NCBI RefSeq assembly: GCF_019511445.1
Contig: NZ_JAEUAN010000034.1
Location: 1-46,900 of the forward strand
Direction of reading: 5' to 3'
DNA: 46,900 nt
From: Aliirhizobium wenxiniae
GTDB lineage: Bacteria; Pseudomonadota; Alphaproteobacteria; Rhizobiales; Rhizobiaceae
This document shows, piece after piece, positions 1-6,656 of the stretch. How positions within the stretch are numbered: the first letter of the stretch is position 1; each line of letters starts with the position of its first letter. The translations under genes were made by a program, and so were the position numbers. Below the pieces are notes generated by a model, which was not told the DNA's origin, ran no database searches, and saw only the letters and a list, made by a program, of their open reading frames with translations.

Positions 1-125
1 TGCAGGCGTTCCCATTCTGCGGTCGCTTCAGCCCAATGCTCGTGGTCGTGCCCGTCAGCACGTCCAGCTTGTTCCCAAAGCTCATATGCCCGCTTTGTGA
101 TCCACTCTTCCCGTTGTTCTGGCAT
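1..125 (-). CDS. DUF2934 family protein, 3' end outside window
   Basis: The reading frame starts at an ATG at 125 behind GGAAGAAG and runs off the left edge after about 41 codons. The visible protein begins MPEQREEWITKRAYELWEQA and continues with a Gly-Arg-Ala-Asp-Gly-His-Asp stretch and a HWAEA motif. That order (REEWI.KRAYELWE, GRxDGHDxEHW) is the signature of DUF2934, a short domain of unknown function common in rhizobial accessory regions. Such proteins are usually short and cytosolic; nothing more can be said on function. The family call is fairly safe, the role is unknown. Confidence 0.8.
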   Translation of the reverse strand, partial: MPEQREEWITKRAYELWEQAGRADGHDHEHWAEATAEWERL

Positions 126-300
126 ATCTTCTTCCCAATTTTATACGAATCCACACGCTCGCCGAATTGACGTTTATGAGGGAAGTTCCCGCACCGTTAT
201 GAGGGGTGGACGGGCTGCGGACTTGGCACATCTGTTGCGACCAGGGATCGTGCCGACATCCGCTGTTGTGAAATGCGAGATATGTCGGTACCGTCATCGC

Positions 301-495
301 ATGCGAGGAAGATTACCAGCCAATGTAATACTCAGGCCTGCCGATCTGGCAATGCTCGAGCGCGTATTTGCTCAAGTCATACCAGAACATGATACACATC
401 CCGATGAATTGGCGATGTTGCTGGTCCGGCTTTTTCAGGACGGTGTCACGGATGAGCGTGAGCTTCTAATCGCCGCCGAAAAATGGTTTCGTTGA
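301..495 (+). CDS. Small hypothetical protein, about 64 aa
   Basis: The frame is open further upstream (to 97), but only the part from the ATG at 301 looks like protein: MRGRLPANV, then an amphipathic Leu/Ala-rich stretch and the C-terminal ELLIAAEKWF. The upstream part is rich in Arg, Ser and Cys and looks non-coding. No clear ribosome binding site precedes 301, and a GTG at 268 is an alternative start. The helical pattern resembles short uncharacterised rhizobial proteins; no function is recognised. Confidence 0.5.
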   Translation: MRGRLPANVILRPADLAMLERVFAQVIPEHDTHPDELAMLLVRLFQDGVTDERELLIAAEKWFR

Positions 496-530
496 TTTCC
501 TTCGACGAGGGGAAGCAACAATAGAGGGGC

Positions 531-587
531 GCTATCTCCGCTCCGCCGCTGAGTCGCGCCATCCAGCCGGAGACGCTCAGAGATAGC
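531..587 (+). other. Nested stem-loop in the gap 496-671
   Basis: GCTATCTC at 531-538 is perfectly complementary to GAGATAGC at 580-587, and inside it CTCCG at 541-545 pairs with CGGAG at 568-572. No T-run follows, so it is not a standard intrinsic terminator. It lies about 85 nt upstream of the 672 gene and could be part of its leader. Nothing else is seen in this gap. Confidence 0.35.
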
Positions 588-671
588 TCGTTTCACGCTG
601 AATTCCGGTGGAAAGAAACGTGGAAGCAGGAGGATGAAAAATTTGCCGCCAGAAAATTTGGGAAGGCGTTG

Positions 672-872
672 ATGTTGCTTCCATTGCGCGTAGGCGTCTA
701 CGTGCCTGACGATCTCCTTGAAGACTGGTTTGACGAGGGCACCGGCATGAACCCGGTAAGCGCCAAGGCGTTGGAACGGGCACAGGCCTACGCAGAACGT
801 TTCGAGTGCGAGTTTAAATACTACCCGGAAAGGATGGAAGGCGTTTTCTGGAAATGGGTGCCAGCCATCTGA
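672..872 (+). CDS. Small hypothetical protein, 66 aa
   Basis: ATG at 672 follows GGGAAGG (660-666) at a good distance; a TTG at 669 is the only rival start. The protein begins MLLPLRVGVYVPDDLLEDWF and ends with an aromatic tail (EGVFWKWVPAI). It is acidic to neutral, has no signal peptide or membrane segment, and its Leu/Val/Asp/Trp pattern looks like a folded cytosolic protein. It is not recognised as any named family. The next gene on the other strand ends 113 bases downstream, so it is probably monocistronic. Confidence 0.55.
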   Translation: MLLPLRVGVYVPDDLLEDWFDEGTGMNPVSAKALERAQAYAERFECEFKYYPERMEGVFWKWVPAI

Positions 873-984
873 TAGTACTCAGTGCTACGAAGACGACAGT
901 CGCGACGCAGCCTGCCACCCGTCAGCGCCTCACTGAACCGGACATATCTGTCGGCAAGAACATCAACACCGCGCCGTCCAACGA

Positions 985-1926
985 TCAAGCTACCCGGGCC
1001 AGCCGCCGGATTGTCTGCGGGGGCTGCCCATATTGCCGGATGAACGCTTCGCGCATGCGGCGAAGGTCGGTAAAGCCAGTCTCCTGCGCAATCCGGTCCA
1101 TCGGATGGCGTGTCTCTTCCAGCATCAATCGAGCAGCTTCAAGACGCATCTGCTCAACCGCCTTGGCCGGCGTTTGGCCCGTTTCCGAACGAAATGCACG
1201 GCTGAACTGACGTGGCGATAGCGCCGCGACTTCAGCCAGTTCGTCAACAGTGAGCGTGTCGGAAAGATGGGATTTAGCATGGATCAGCGCCTTCTGGATA
1301 CGATCGCTGCTTGGCGCAATCTGCAGTAATTCCGAATGCTGAGACTGGCCCCCGCCGCGGCGATGGTGCATCACCAGGCGACGTGCGATTGCGCCTGCCA
1401 GGTCCCGCCCAAGGTCGTTCTCAATCAACGCCACGGCAAGGTCCAGCCCGGCAGTGAGGCCCGCTGATGTCCAGACCGGCCCCTCATTGATGAAGATGCG
1501 GTCATCCTCCACGCGTACGTTCGGAAAGGCTTTGCGCATCTCGTGGGCATAAGACCAGTGCGTGGTTGCGCGGCGTCCATCGAGCAAGCCCATTTGGCCA
1601 AGAAGAAACGAACCGGTACAGAGGCCTGCAACCCTCCGGGATTGTTTCGCCAGATCCCGCAGTGTCGCCAGTGTTGCCTCTTCTTGCTGCGGAGGCGGTG
1701 CAAGACCGGCCAACAGCAGCAGCGTGTCGACGGGACCGACCTCTCCCAATTTGATTGTCGGAACAGCAAAGCCGCTCGAAGACGTGATTGGGCCGCCTTC
1801 GACGGAAGAAATCGACAGCGTATAAAAATCTTCGCCTTTCAATCCATTCGCCAACTCGAAGGCCGCCTGTACGCCCAGCGCCAGGAATTGGAAGCCTTGT
1901 GTCAAAACCATGGAAACATGAGGCAT
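985..1926 (-). CDS. GlxA-type AraC regulator with DJ-1/PfpI domain
   Basis: The 313-residue protein has an N-terminal DJ-1/PfpI (class I glutamine amidotransferase-like) domain, roughly residues 5-185, with the elbow Cys at 103 in GLCTGSFLLG. A C-terminal AraC helix-turn-helix pair follows at about 215-310 (ELAEVAALSPRQFSRAF). This is the normal build of GlxA-family regulators, where the first domain is thought to sense a metabolite rather than act as a protease. The start at 1926 follows GAGGGCGGC. It is divergent from the SDR gene at 2052 across 125 bases, so it probably controls that gene and itself. The effector is unknown. Confidence 0.9.
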   Translation of the reverse strand: MPHVSMVLTQGFQFLALGVQAAFELANGLKGEDFYTLSISSVEGGPITSSSGFAVPTIKLGEVGPVDTLLLLAGLAPPPQQEEATLATLRDLAKQSRRVAGLCTGSFLLGQMGLLDGRRATTHWSYAHEMRKAFPNVRVEDDRIFINEGPVWTSAGLTAGLDLAVALIENDLGRDLAGAIARRLVMHHRRGGGQSQHSELLQIAPSSDRIQKALIHAKSHLSDTLTVDELAEVAALSPRQFSRAFRSETGQTPAKAVEQMRLEAARLMLEETRHPMDRIAQETGFTDLRRMREAFIRQYGQPPQTIRRLARVA

Positions 1927-2051
1927 GCCGCCCTCTACAACACGATGACCGAAAAACGTAGTTTATACGTCATATCGGACAACGGCCATTCGGTCCATAA
2001 CATCCTTATCGAGAGCGACGACGCTCTCATCATCAAGGAAGGAACCGACCA

Positions 2052-2846
2052 ATGACGACCAAGGGAACTGCCCTCATCACAGGTGCTTCAACCGGGATCG
2101 GCGCAATCTACGCAGACCGGCTTGCCACTCGCGGCTACGACCTCATCCTCGTTGCCCGCAACAAGGATAAACTCCAGTCACTCGCCTCGTCGATTTCGGA
2201 CCGGACGGGGCGGGCGGTCGAAGTTCTGGCTGCAGACCTCGGAAACGCGACCGATCTTGCTGCAGTCGAAAAGGTGCTGCGCGAGGACGCAAGCATAACT
2301 GCGCTGGTGAACAACGCGGGGATCGGCACGCATACCTCGCTGCTGGAAAGCGATGTGGAGCGGATGGAGGCGATGATCCGCCTCAATGTCACTGCATTGA
2401 TGCGCTTGACCTATGCCGCTGTCCCCGGCTTTGTCGTCCGTGGTGGCGGCACCATTGTCAATATCGCATCCATTGTCGCAGTTGCGCCGGAGTTGCTCAA
2501 CGGCGTCTATGGCGGGACAAAGGCCTTTGTTCAGGCGTTCACCACGTCGCTGAACCATGAACTGGCAGATAAAGGCATTCGTGCACAGGCAGTTCTGCCG
2601 GGCGCCACACGGACAGATTTCTGGGCACTTGGTGGTTTGCCGGTCGAGCATCTCCCGACTGAGATCGTCATGCAGGCAGAGGACATGGTTGACGCTGCCC
2701 TTGCTGGGTTCGATCAGGGCGAAACCAACACGATACCAGCGCTCAAGGACGTCGAATTGTGGGATGCCTTCGAGACCGCCCGCCGTGCACTCGGCCCGCA
2801 GCTTTCCGCGACCCATTCGGCTCCCCGATTTAAGGTCGTCGCCTGA
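2052..2846 (+). CDS. Short-chain dehydrogenase/reductase (SDR)
   Basis: This 264-residue protein is a classical SDR: the NAD(P)-binding motif TGASTGIG at residues 10-17, LVNNAG near 85-90, catalytic Ser140, and YGGTK giving Tyr153 and Lys157. Length is normal and all catalytic residues are present, so an active cytosolic oxidoreductase is expected. The start is backed by AAGGAAGG just upstream. It is divergent from the GlxA-type regulator, which is the likely regulator. The substrate cannot be told from sequence; it resembles the broad DltE-like group of small SDRs. Confidence 0.9.
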   Translation: MTTKGTALITGASTGIGAIYADRLATRGYDLILVARNKDKLQSLASSISDRTGRAVEVLAADLGNATDLAAVEKVLREDASITALVNNAGIGTHTSLLESDVERMEAMIRLNVTALMRLTYAAVPGFVVRGGGTIVNIASIVAVAPELLNGVYGGTKAFVQAFTTSLNHELADKGIRAQAVLPGATRTDFWALGGLPVEHLPTEIVMQAEDMVDAALAGFDQGETNTIPALKDVELWDAFETARRALGPQLSATHSAPRFKVVA

Positions 2847-2915
2847 GGCCTGGCTAAGAAAGTCTGCTGCACGCAAAGAGCTAGAGAACGTAGGCGAAAC
2901 CAAATCCGCTATGGC

Positions 2916-2949
2916 AAAAAAAGGGATGGTGTGATGGGCATCATCCCTT
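2916..2949 (-). terminator. Rho-independent terminator for minus-strand transcription
   Basis: Read on the minus strand, AAGGGATG pairs with CATCCCTT and is followed directly by seven T residues (the A-run at 2916-2922 on plus). It lies 94 bases beyond the end of the 3043 gene, so it most likely ends the transcript carrying the sigma-region-2-like and winged-helix-like genes. Confidence 0.7.
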
Positions 2950-3042
2950 AAGAAGCGGTAACATCGAGCAGTGACAAACACGGATGCCGTGATCGAACTC
3001 GGTCAGACGGTGGCTTGGCGCGGGTGGCGTTCCTTAGCCCGG

Positions 3043-3261
3043 CTAGTCGACGGTTGTTGAGAGCCCACGTTGGTAGCGAAGGCCGGCCGGCGTCAGGCGG
3101 TATTGGCGGTTTTTACCGGCTTCGCCACGCGTTTCGGCCAGCCCTCGGGAGACTGCCAAGTTGCCCGTTTTCATGCCAACGCCCGAAGGCGTGACGCGCC
3201 AGGCAATCGGTCCGAGGTGGCGCATCAGAGCCCTTAGCCTTTGCGGGTCGATTTCAACCAT
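3043..3261 (-). CDS. Small winged-helix-like protein (LTPAG family), paralogue of 33130-33375
   Basis: The 72-residue protein starts at ATG 3261 behind CGGAG; the frame also allows a GTG at 3309 directly after the stop of the preceding gene. It carries SGVGMKTGNL, then GLAETRG and RQYRLTPAG. The last part has the look of the wing of a MarR/PadR-like winged helix. The gene at 33130-33375 shares GVGMKT and KLTPAG at the same spacing. It is downstream of and probably co-transcribed with the sigma-region-2-like gene at 3310-3549. DNA binding is inferred only from the motif; the protein is shorter than a normal winged-helix regulator. Confidence 0.6.
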   Translation of the reverse strand: MVEIDPQRLRALMRHLGPIAWRVTPSGVGMKTGNLAVSRGLAETRGEAGKNRQYRLTPAGLRYQRGLSTTVD

Positions 3262-3309
3262 ATCTGCTCCGATCGCCCGGCGAACCGCGGGATGACGGCG
3301 AAGTTGCAC

Positions 3310-3549
3310 TCATTCGAGATGCTGACTGAGATTTGCGGTAAATACTTTGTGCATGATCCGGGCAACCGCTCTCTCGATCGGGGCTTCATATGCAAGGTCT
3401 GGATCCGCGGCGAGCGCAGCAAGCGTCCGGTCGATCAGCGCCTCACGCTCGTGTCCGGCAAGGAAATAACGCAACGAGTATCGCTTCAGCAACGGCCTGA
3501 GGGACGTTGTATCGAACTGGCCTTGTGGCTCATGAGAGGATTTGAGCAT
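3310..3549 (-). CDS. Sigma region 2-like mini-protein (79 aa)
   Basis: The start at 3549 is chosen because GGAGGGGG sits just upstream; the frame is open further back. The 79 residues match in spacing, without gaps, the region 2 helices of the ECF sigma factor encoded at 31325: LLKRYSLRY, then LIDRTLAALA, a short linker, and IERAVARIMHKVF, where the sigma has LVQETLTRALA and LKSWLFTIMRNCF. There is no region 4. Paralogues are at 6228-6446 and 32955-33218. It is preceded by a structured leader (3553-3624) and followed by a winged-helix-like gene. Acting as a sigma mimic, anti-sigma decoy or RNA polymerase-binding protein is inference. Confidence 0.65.
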   Translation of the reverse strand: MLKSSHEPQGQFDTTSLRPLLKRYSLRYFLAGHEREALIDRTLAALAADPDLAYEAPIERAVARIMHKVFTANLSQHLE

Positions 3550-3552
3550 GGT

Positions 3553-3624
3553 GCCCCCTCCATTTGCAGGCGGGAGCACTTGAAAACTCTCGGCCACCAG
3601 CGCCTACACGATCGGTTGCTGATG
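3553..3624 (-). promoter_or_regulatory. Structured mRNA leader, pseudoknot candidate, copy 1
   Basis: On the minus strand, CATCAGC (3624-3618) pairs with GCTGGTG (3601-3595). Within the loop GTAGGC (3607-3602) can pair with GCCTGC (3571-3566), which sits just before the Shine-Dalgarno (3560-3553) of the 3549 gene. The stretch GTGCTCCCGCCTGC is identical in copy 2 at 32922-32935. The stem sequence differs from the other two copies while pairing is kept. The element could control access to the Shine-Dalgarno; ligand or trigger is unknown. Confidence 0.6.
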
Positions 3625-3672
3625 ATGTACTGACATTCAATCAAAGCGGGCGACGTGTCGAGCGTTAACACT

Positions 3673-3686
3673 GTACGGCTCCGTAC
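3673..3686. promoter_or_regulatory. Perfect palindrome GTACGG-CT-CCGTAC
   Basis: A 14-bp inverted repeat lies between the divergent 3549 (minus) and 3812 (plus) genes, 126 bases upstream of the Crp/Fnr gene. Its symmetry suits a dimeric regulator. It does not match the Fnr or Crp consensus, so the binding protein is unknown. Confidence 0.4.
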
Positions 3687-3811
3687 GCTTCATAAACATG
3701 AGACATACTTGCTATCGTACGAAGGCGCACTATTCTTCCTTTCACGGTGTCGCAGATCGTTCTGGCGCAGGCACTTTGAGAGGCTCTGTCTCCCGCCGAA
3801 ACGGAGGAGAC

Positions 3812-4546
3812 ATGATGGCATCGTTCATATCCAATCGCTTTCACAATCAGCTTCTGCGATGTGTTCCTCCAGACGAGTTGGATCACTTTGACGATGATCT
3901 TGAAGTGGTGCAGCTCTGCGCTGGAGATGTGCTCGTGATACCCGGCGCAAATTTCGAACACGTTCACTTCATCGAGCAGGGAATGGCCGTCGTGACGATG
4001 GCAACAACTGGCGGCCGGTTTCTTGAGGTATCGCAGATTGGATCGGAGGGAATAGTGGGGGTATCTGCGATTTTGGGGTCTGACGAGACGCCTCTGCGCA
4101 CCGTTGTCCAGATAAGCGGAGTGGCTCATCGTCTGCCTCTAGATCGCTTGGCTAAAGCCATGGATGAATGCCCATCGCTTCGATCGACAATGCTGCGATA
4201 TGCGCATGTGTGTATGTTGCAGATTGCTGACACCGCGACATCTCTGGGGCGTTTTACCATCACCCAAAGGCTCGCCCGTTGGATTCTGATGGCTCACGAT
4301 CGCTCTGAAGAGGATACATTGTTCATCACTCATGAGCGCCTGGCAGCATTGCTTGATGTCAGAAGATCTGGAGTGACGGACGCTGTCGCCTTGCTGGAGG
4401 GTGATGGCATGATCAGAGGCTGCCGCAGCCACATTTACGTGCGGGATCGCCAGAAATTGAGAGCCAAGGCAGGCATTAGTTATGGCCGTACCGAAGACTT
4501 TTATCGGAGAATCCTTGATCAACCTCAGGCAGTTGCCGGAGACTGA
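3812..4546 (+). CDS. Crp/Fnr family transcriptional regulator
   Basis: The start at 3812 follows GGAGGAGAC, giving 244 residues. The N-terminal part (about 15-135) is a cyclic-nucleotide-binding-type beta barrel, with GDVLVIPG and VHFIEQG. The C-terminal part (about 145-225) is a winged helix with the recognition segment RLAALLDVRRSGVTDAV. The Cys cluster of oxygen-sensing Fnr proteins is absent, so this is the generic rhizobial Crp/Fnr type with unknown signal. The region upstream holds a 14-bp palindrome at 3673-3686. Its targets are not known; neighbouring small stress genes are candidates. Confidence 0.85.
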   Translation: MMASFISNRFHNQLLRCVPPDELDHFDDDLEVVQLCAGDVLVIPGANFEHVHFIEQGMAVVTMATTGGRFLEVSQIGSEGIVGVSAILGSDETPLRTVVQISGVAHRLPLDRLAKAMDECPSLRSTMLRYAHVCMLQIADTATSLGRFTITQRLARWILMAHDRSEEDTLFITHERLAALLDVRRSGVTDAVALLEGDGMIRGCRSHIYVRDRQKLRAKAGISYGRTEDFYRRILDQPQAVAGD

Positions 4547-4627
4547 ACTTTTCTTCCGACCCGCCAGACTGACGTCGGCGTCAGCCGGCTGATGCCGTCG
4601 GTCACCGTCCGAATATAGCCTCGGCAG

Positions 4628-4879
4628 CTACGCGTCGTCGGCCAATCTCTGCTGTCGGTCGACATCGGTCATCGCGTTCTGCTGATCGAGGAGATATCGC
4701 TCCACGTCTCCACCACAAGCTTCCTTGATCTCGGCCACCGTGAACCCTTCTGCTTCGGCGGACTCCACCAAGGTTTTCGCCTGATCGCGAAAATCGGCCT
4801 TGTTCTCGTGCAGGCCCGGGTCGCGAATGATTTCCTGCACGCGATCGTCCAGCCAATCGGTGATACCAGCCATCTTCAT
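4628..4879 (-). CDS. Small acidic hypothetical protein, 83 aa
   Basis: ATG at 4879 follows AAAGGAAC, which decides the start over the upstream frame. The protein begins MKMAGITDWLDDRVQEIIRD and has a middle part with DQAKTLVESAEAEGFTVAEIKEACGGDVERYL, here given only as a pattern. The helical layout (a DWLDDRV helix, then an EAxxxGFTxxEIxEA helix) resembles the rhizobial DUF768 group, but I would not assign it firmly. It is acidic, soluble and likely alpha-helical. No function is known. Confidence 0.6.
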   Translation of the reverse strand: MKMAGITDWLDDRVQEIIRDPGLHENKADFRDQAKTLVESAEAEGFTVAEIKEACGGDVERYLLDQQNAMTDVDRQQRLADDA

Positions 4880-4942
4880 GTTCCTTTCAGCCAATGCTTC
4901 AGTTTGCTGCCGGAGTGCAGCACTCGTTTTCCTCTCGAGGGG

Positions 4943-5113
4943 TTAAGGCGCCAGGCATTCCTCACAAATGCCGCAGCCGTCTTCGTCCATGGCGGAGTTG
5001 GGACGCTGGCGACAGCAGCAGAGGCAAATGGCCATCTCGTGTTCAGTGTTATGCGCCGGCGGTAAAATCTCAATGTCGGCGTCCGAAAACATCTCGGTCA
5101 TTGCATCATCCAT
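4943..5113 (-). CDS. Cys-rich microprotein, possible zinc ribbon (56 aa)
   Basis: This 57-codon frame starts at ATG 5113 behind GGGAG. It begins MDDAMTEMFSDADIEILPPA, is acidic, and has seven cysteines: a CLCCC cluster at residues 30-34, then CGICEEC with Cys47, Cys50 and Cys53. The two Cys clusters separated by about 12 residues suggest a small zinc-binding or redox-active fold. It is on the same strand as, and 63 bases upstream of, the 4879 gene, so the two may share a transcript. No family is recognised. Confidence 0.6.
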   Translation of the reverse strand: MDDAMTEMFSDADIEILPPAHNTEHEMAICLCCCRQRPNSAMDEDGCGICEECLAP

Positions 5114-5240
5114 CCCGATGCTCCCAAAGCGAAGATCGCGACTCGAAATAGGACCGCATTTTCAGCGAACAAGATGATTTCAGATGAGCTGGAAAAATTT
5201 CGAGCGGGGTCTTGAACGACAAAATCTCAAAAACCAAATC

Positions 5241-5328
5241 GGTCAGCGCCGACGGCCAACCGGGGGTCGGCTGACCGAGGATGCGGATTCCCCGCTTCCT
5301 TCCATGTTGCTTTACGGAGGATATGGTT
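5241..5328 (+). promoter_or_regulatory. ROSE-like RNA thermometer in the hsp20 leader
   Basis: The leader has three stem-loops in a row: GGTCAGCGCCGAC (5241-5253) with GTCGGCTGACC (5266-5276); GCGG with CCGC near 5283-5294; and a last hairpin where CCATGTTGCT (5302-5311) faces GGAGGATATGG (5316-5326). The U(U/C)GCU motif opposite the Shine-Dalgarno is the hallmark of ROSE elements before rhizobial small heat-shock genes, which melt on heating and free the start site. The position directly before hsp20 supports the call. Confidence 0.8.
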
Positions 5329-5799
5329 ATGAGAACTGAACTTGATTTTGCCCCGCTCTATCGTTCGAGCATCGGCTTCGACCGCGTGTTCAAACTGCTC
5401 AGCAATACGCAGCGCCTTAACGCGGTTGAGACCTGGCCGGCCTATGACATCGTCAAGACTGGTGAAGACGACTATCGTATCACGATGGCGGTGGCAGGCT
5501 TTGGCGACGGCGATGTCGATATCACCCAAGAGTGTAATGTCCTGGTGGTCAAGGGCGGGAAAGCCGAAGAGCTCAAAGGCGAGTATCTCCACCGCGGCAT
5601 CGCCAGTCGTTCTTTCGAGCGAAAATTTGAGCTTGCCGATCATGTGAGGGTGGAAGGGGCCGATCTAAAGAATGGCCTGCTGACAATCGCCCTGAAGCGG
5701 GAGGTGCCGGAAGCCATGAAGCCGCGCAAGATCGAAATCGGCGTCGCTTCAGCCGCTAGCGAGCCGCTCCGGCTCGAACCCGACCGTAAGGTCGCCTGA
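5329..5799 (+). CDS. Hsp20/alpha-crystallin small heat shock protein
   Basis: The start at 5329 (MRTELDFAPLYRSSIGFDRV) is eight bases after GGAGG and matches the usual N-terminus of rhizobial class A small heat-shock proteins; the ATG at 5323 is too close to the Shine-Dalgarno. The 156 residues hold an alpha-crystallin domain (about 35-135), with YDIVKTGEDDYRI at its start and NGLLTIALKRE near its end, then a KIEI tail fitting the I-x-I oligomer contact. It is an ATP-independent holdase that binds unfolding proteins in the cytosol. Control by the ROSE-like leader means translation is switched on by heat. Confidence 0.93.
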   Translation: MRTELDFAPLYRSSIGFDRVFKLLSNTQRLNAVETWPAYDIVKTGEDDYRITMAVAGFGDGDVDITQECNVLVVKGGKAEELKGEYLHRGIASRSFERKFELADHVRVEGADLKNGLLTIALKREVPEAMKPRKIEIGVASAASEPLRLEPDRKVA

Positions 5800-5835
5800 C
5801 CGAAGGCCCAGGAAGAATTAGCGATCGCTATCAGT

Positions 5836-5853
5836 CGGCCCGATCAGGGCCGG
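5836..5853 (+). terminator. GC-rich hairpin after hsp20, weak terminator
   Basis: CGGCCC and GGGCCG flank a five-base loop about 40 bases after the hsp20 stop. There is no proper T-run behind it, so termination here is uncertain. Confidence 0.3.
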
Positions 5854-5895
5854 CTTCAGTCATCAATCGGTATCGAGCGAACGAAGGAGGTTGCC

Positions 5896-6192
5896 ATGTT
5901 GCTCGCTCAATTTGACAAGCCCGTCTACGCACAGCGCCGGTATTTCGTGCAGGAGATCACCGGACTGGATGACGTATTCGATTTTCTCGACGAATGGCCC
6001 ATGGAGAAGCGCAATCTCGCTTACGAGACTCTTGTCCGGTACTGTCGTGAAGCGGCGAACGGTCACTGGCCGATCGACGCGGTCCGCGAGAACTTTCGTA
6101 TTTTTCTGAAGCAGAACGATAAGCTTGCCGAGCTAGAAGATGTTCCGCCCCATCGCAGGCGTGACACTGGCGCGAAGATCAGCGGGGCGTGA
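5896..6192 (+). CDS. DUF982 family protein
   Basis: ATG at 5896 follows AAGGAGG at normal spacing. The 98 residues fit DUF982: an aromatic start (YFVQEITGLDD), FDFLDEWP, then a helix with YETLVRYCREAANG and a final helix ENFRIFLKQ. DUF982 proteins are short and nearly confined to rhizobia, where they occur in many copies with no known activity. Two further divergent members are in this window at 29904-30170 and 30234-30473. It is downstream of hsp20 but separated by 96 bases and a hairpin, so it probably has its own promoter. Confidence 0.85.
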   Translation: MLLAQFDKPVYAQRRYFVQEITGLDDVFDFLDEWPMEKRNLAYETLVRYCREAANGHWPIDAVRENFRIFLKQNDKLAELEDVPPHRRRDTGAKISGA

Positions 6193-6227
6193 TCGTCCGA
6201 AGGAAAAGCTGAGAAATTTTTACCGCT

Positions 6228-6446
6228 CTAGTGGCCGGTGTAGATCCGGTGCATTGTCTCTGCGGCTGCCTTTTCAACCGGGATTTCGAAGAAAATTTTC
6301 GGATTGCTCGCCAAAGCCTGAAACGTTCGCTCGATCAAGTCGTCTTTCTCTGGTCCAGCGAGATGGTACCGCGCCGCGTAACGGCCCAACAGCGTTCTCA
6401 GTATGCGCATGTCGCTCGTGGAAAGACCCCGGCTCCCTCTGTTCAT
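6228..6446 (-). CDS. Sigma region 2-like mini-protein (72 aa)
   Basis: ATG at 6446 follows GGGAGG. The protein starts MNRGSRGLSTSDMRILRTLL and continues with GRYAARYHLAG, LIERTFQALAS and VEKAAAETMHRIY. It aligns without gaps to the 3310 protein and to region 2 of the ECF sigma factor at 31325, but has no region 4. Unlike the other two copies it has no pseudoknot leader and no winged-helix neighbour. It is divergent from the diguanylate cyclase gene at 6657, with a 15-bp palindrome between. Possible sigma or anti-sigma interaction is inference. Confidence 0.65.
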   Translation of the reverse strand: MNRGSRGLSTSDMRILRTLLGRYAARYHLAGPEKDDLIERTFQALASNPKIFFEIPVEKAAAETMHRIYTGH

Positions 6447-6515
6447 GTTTTCCTCCCTGATCTTACCGGTCCCGGAGGTCGCCCATATTAGCGCCTTCGA
6501 TTATTCCGACGAGGC

Positions 6516-6530
6516 CCGAAATAATTTCGG
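6516..6530. promoter_or_regulatory. Palindrome CCGAAAT-A-ATTTCGG
   Basis: A perfect 7-1-7 inverted repeat lies between two divergent genes (6446 minus, 6657 plus). It is a candidate operator acting on one or both; the regulator is unknown. Confidence 0.4.
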
Positions 6531-6656
6531 AGGTGTCTGACATCAAGGAGCCGACGCCAATGCAGCCTGCCGTTGGGCGGTAAAGCTGACCGTCACCTTG
6601 ATTATCATCCCCTAAAACACACCTATCGCCGTGAAGCTCTTGTCTTTGGAGGAAAG

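Noticed and set aside
2178..2981. Long minus-strand ORF opposite the SDR gene
   Set aside because: It is the antisense frame of a clear SDR gene, has no ribosome binding site and its product is Arg/Cys/His-rich without a family pattern.
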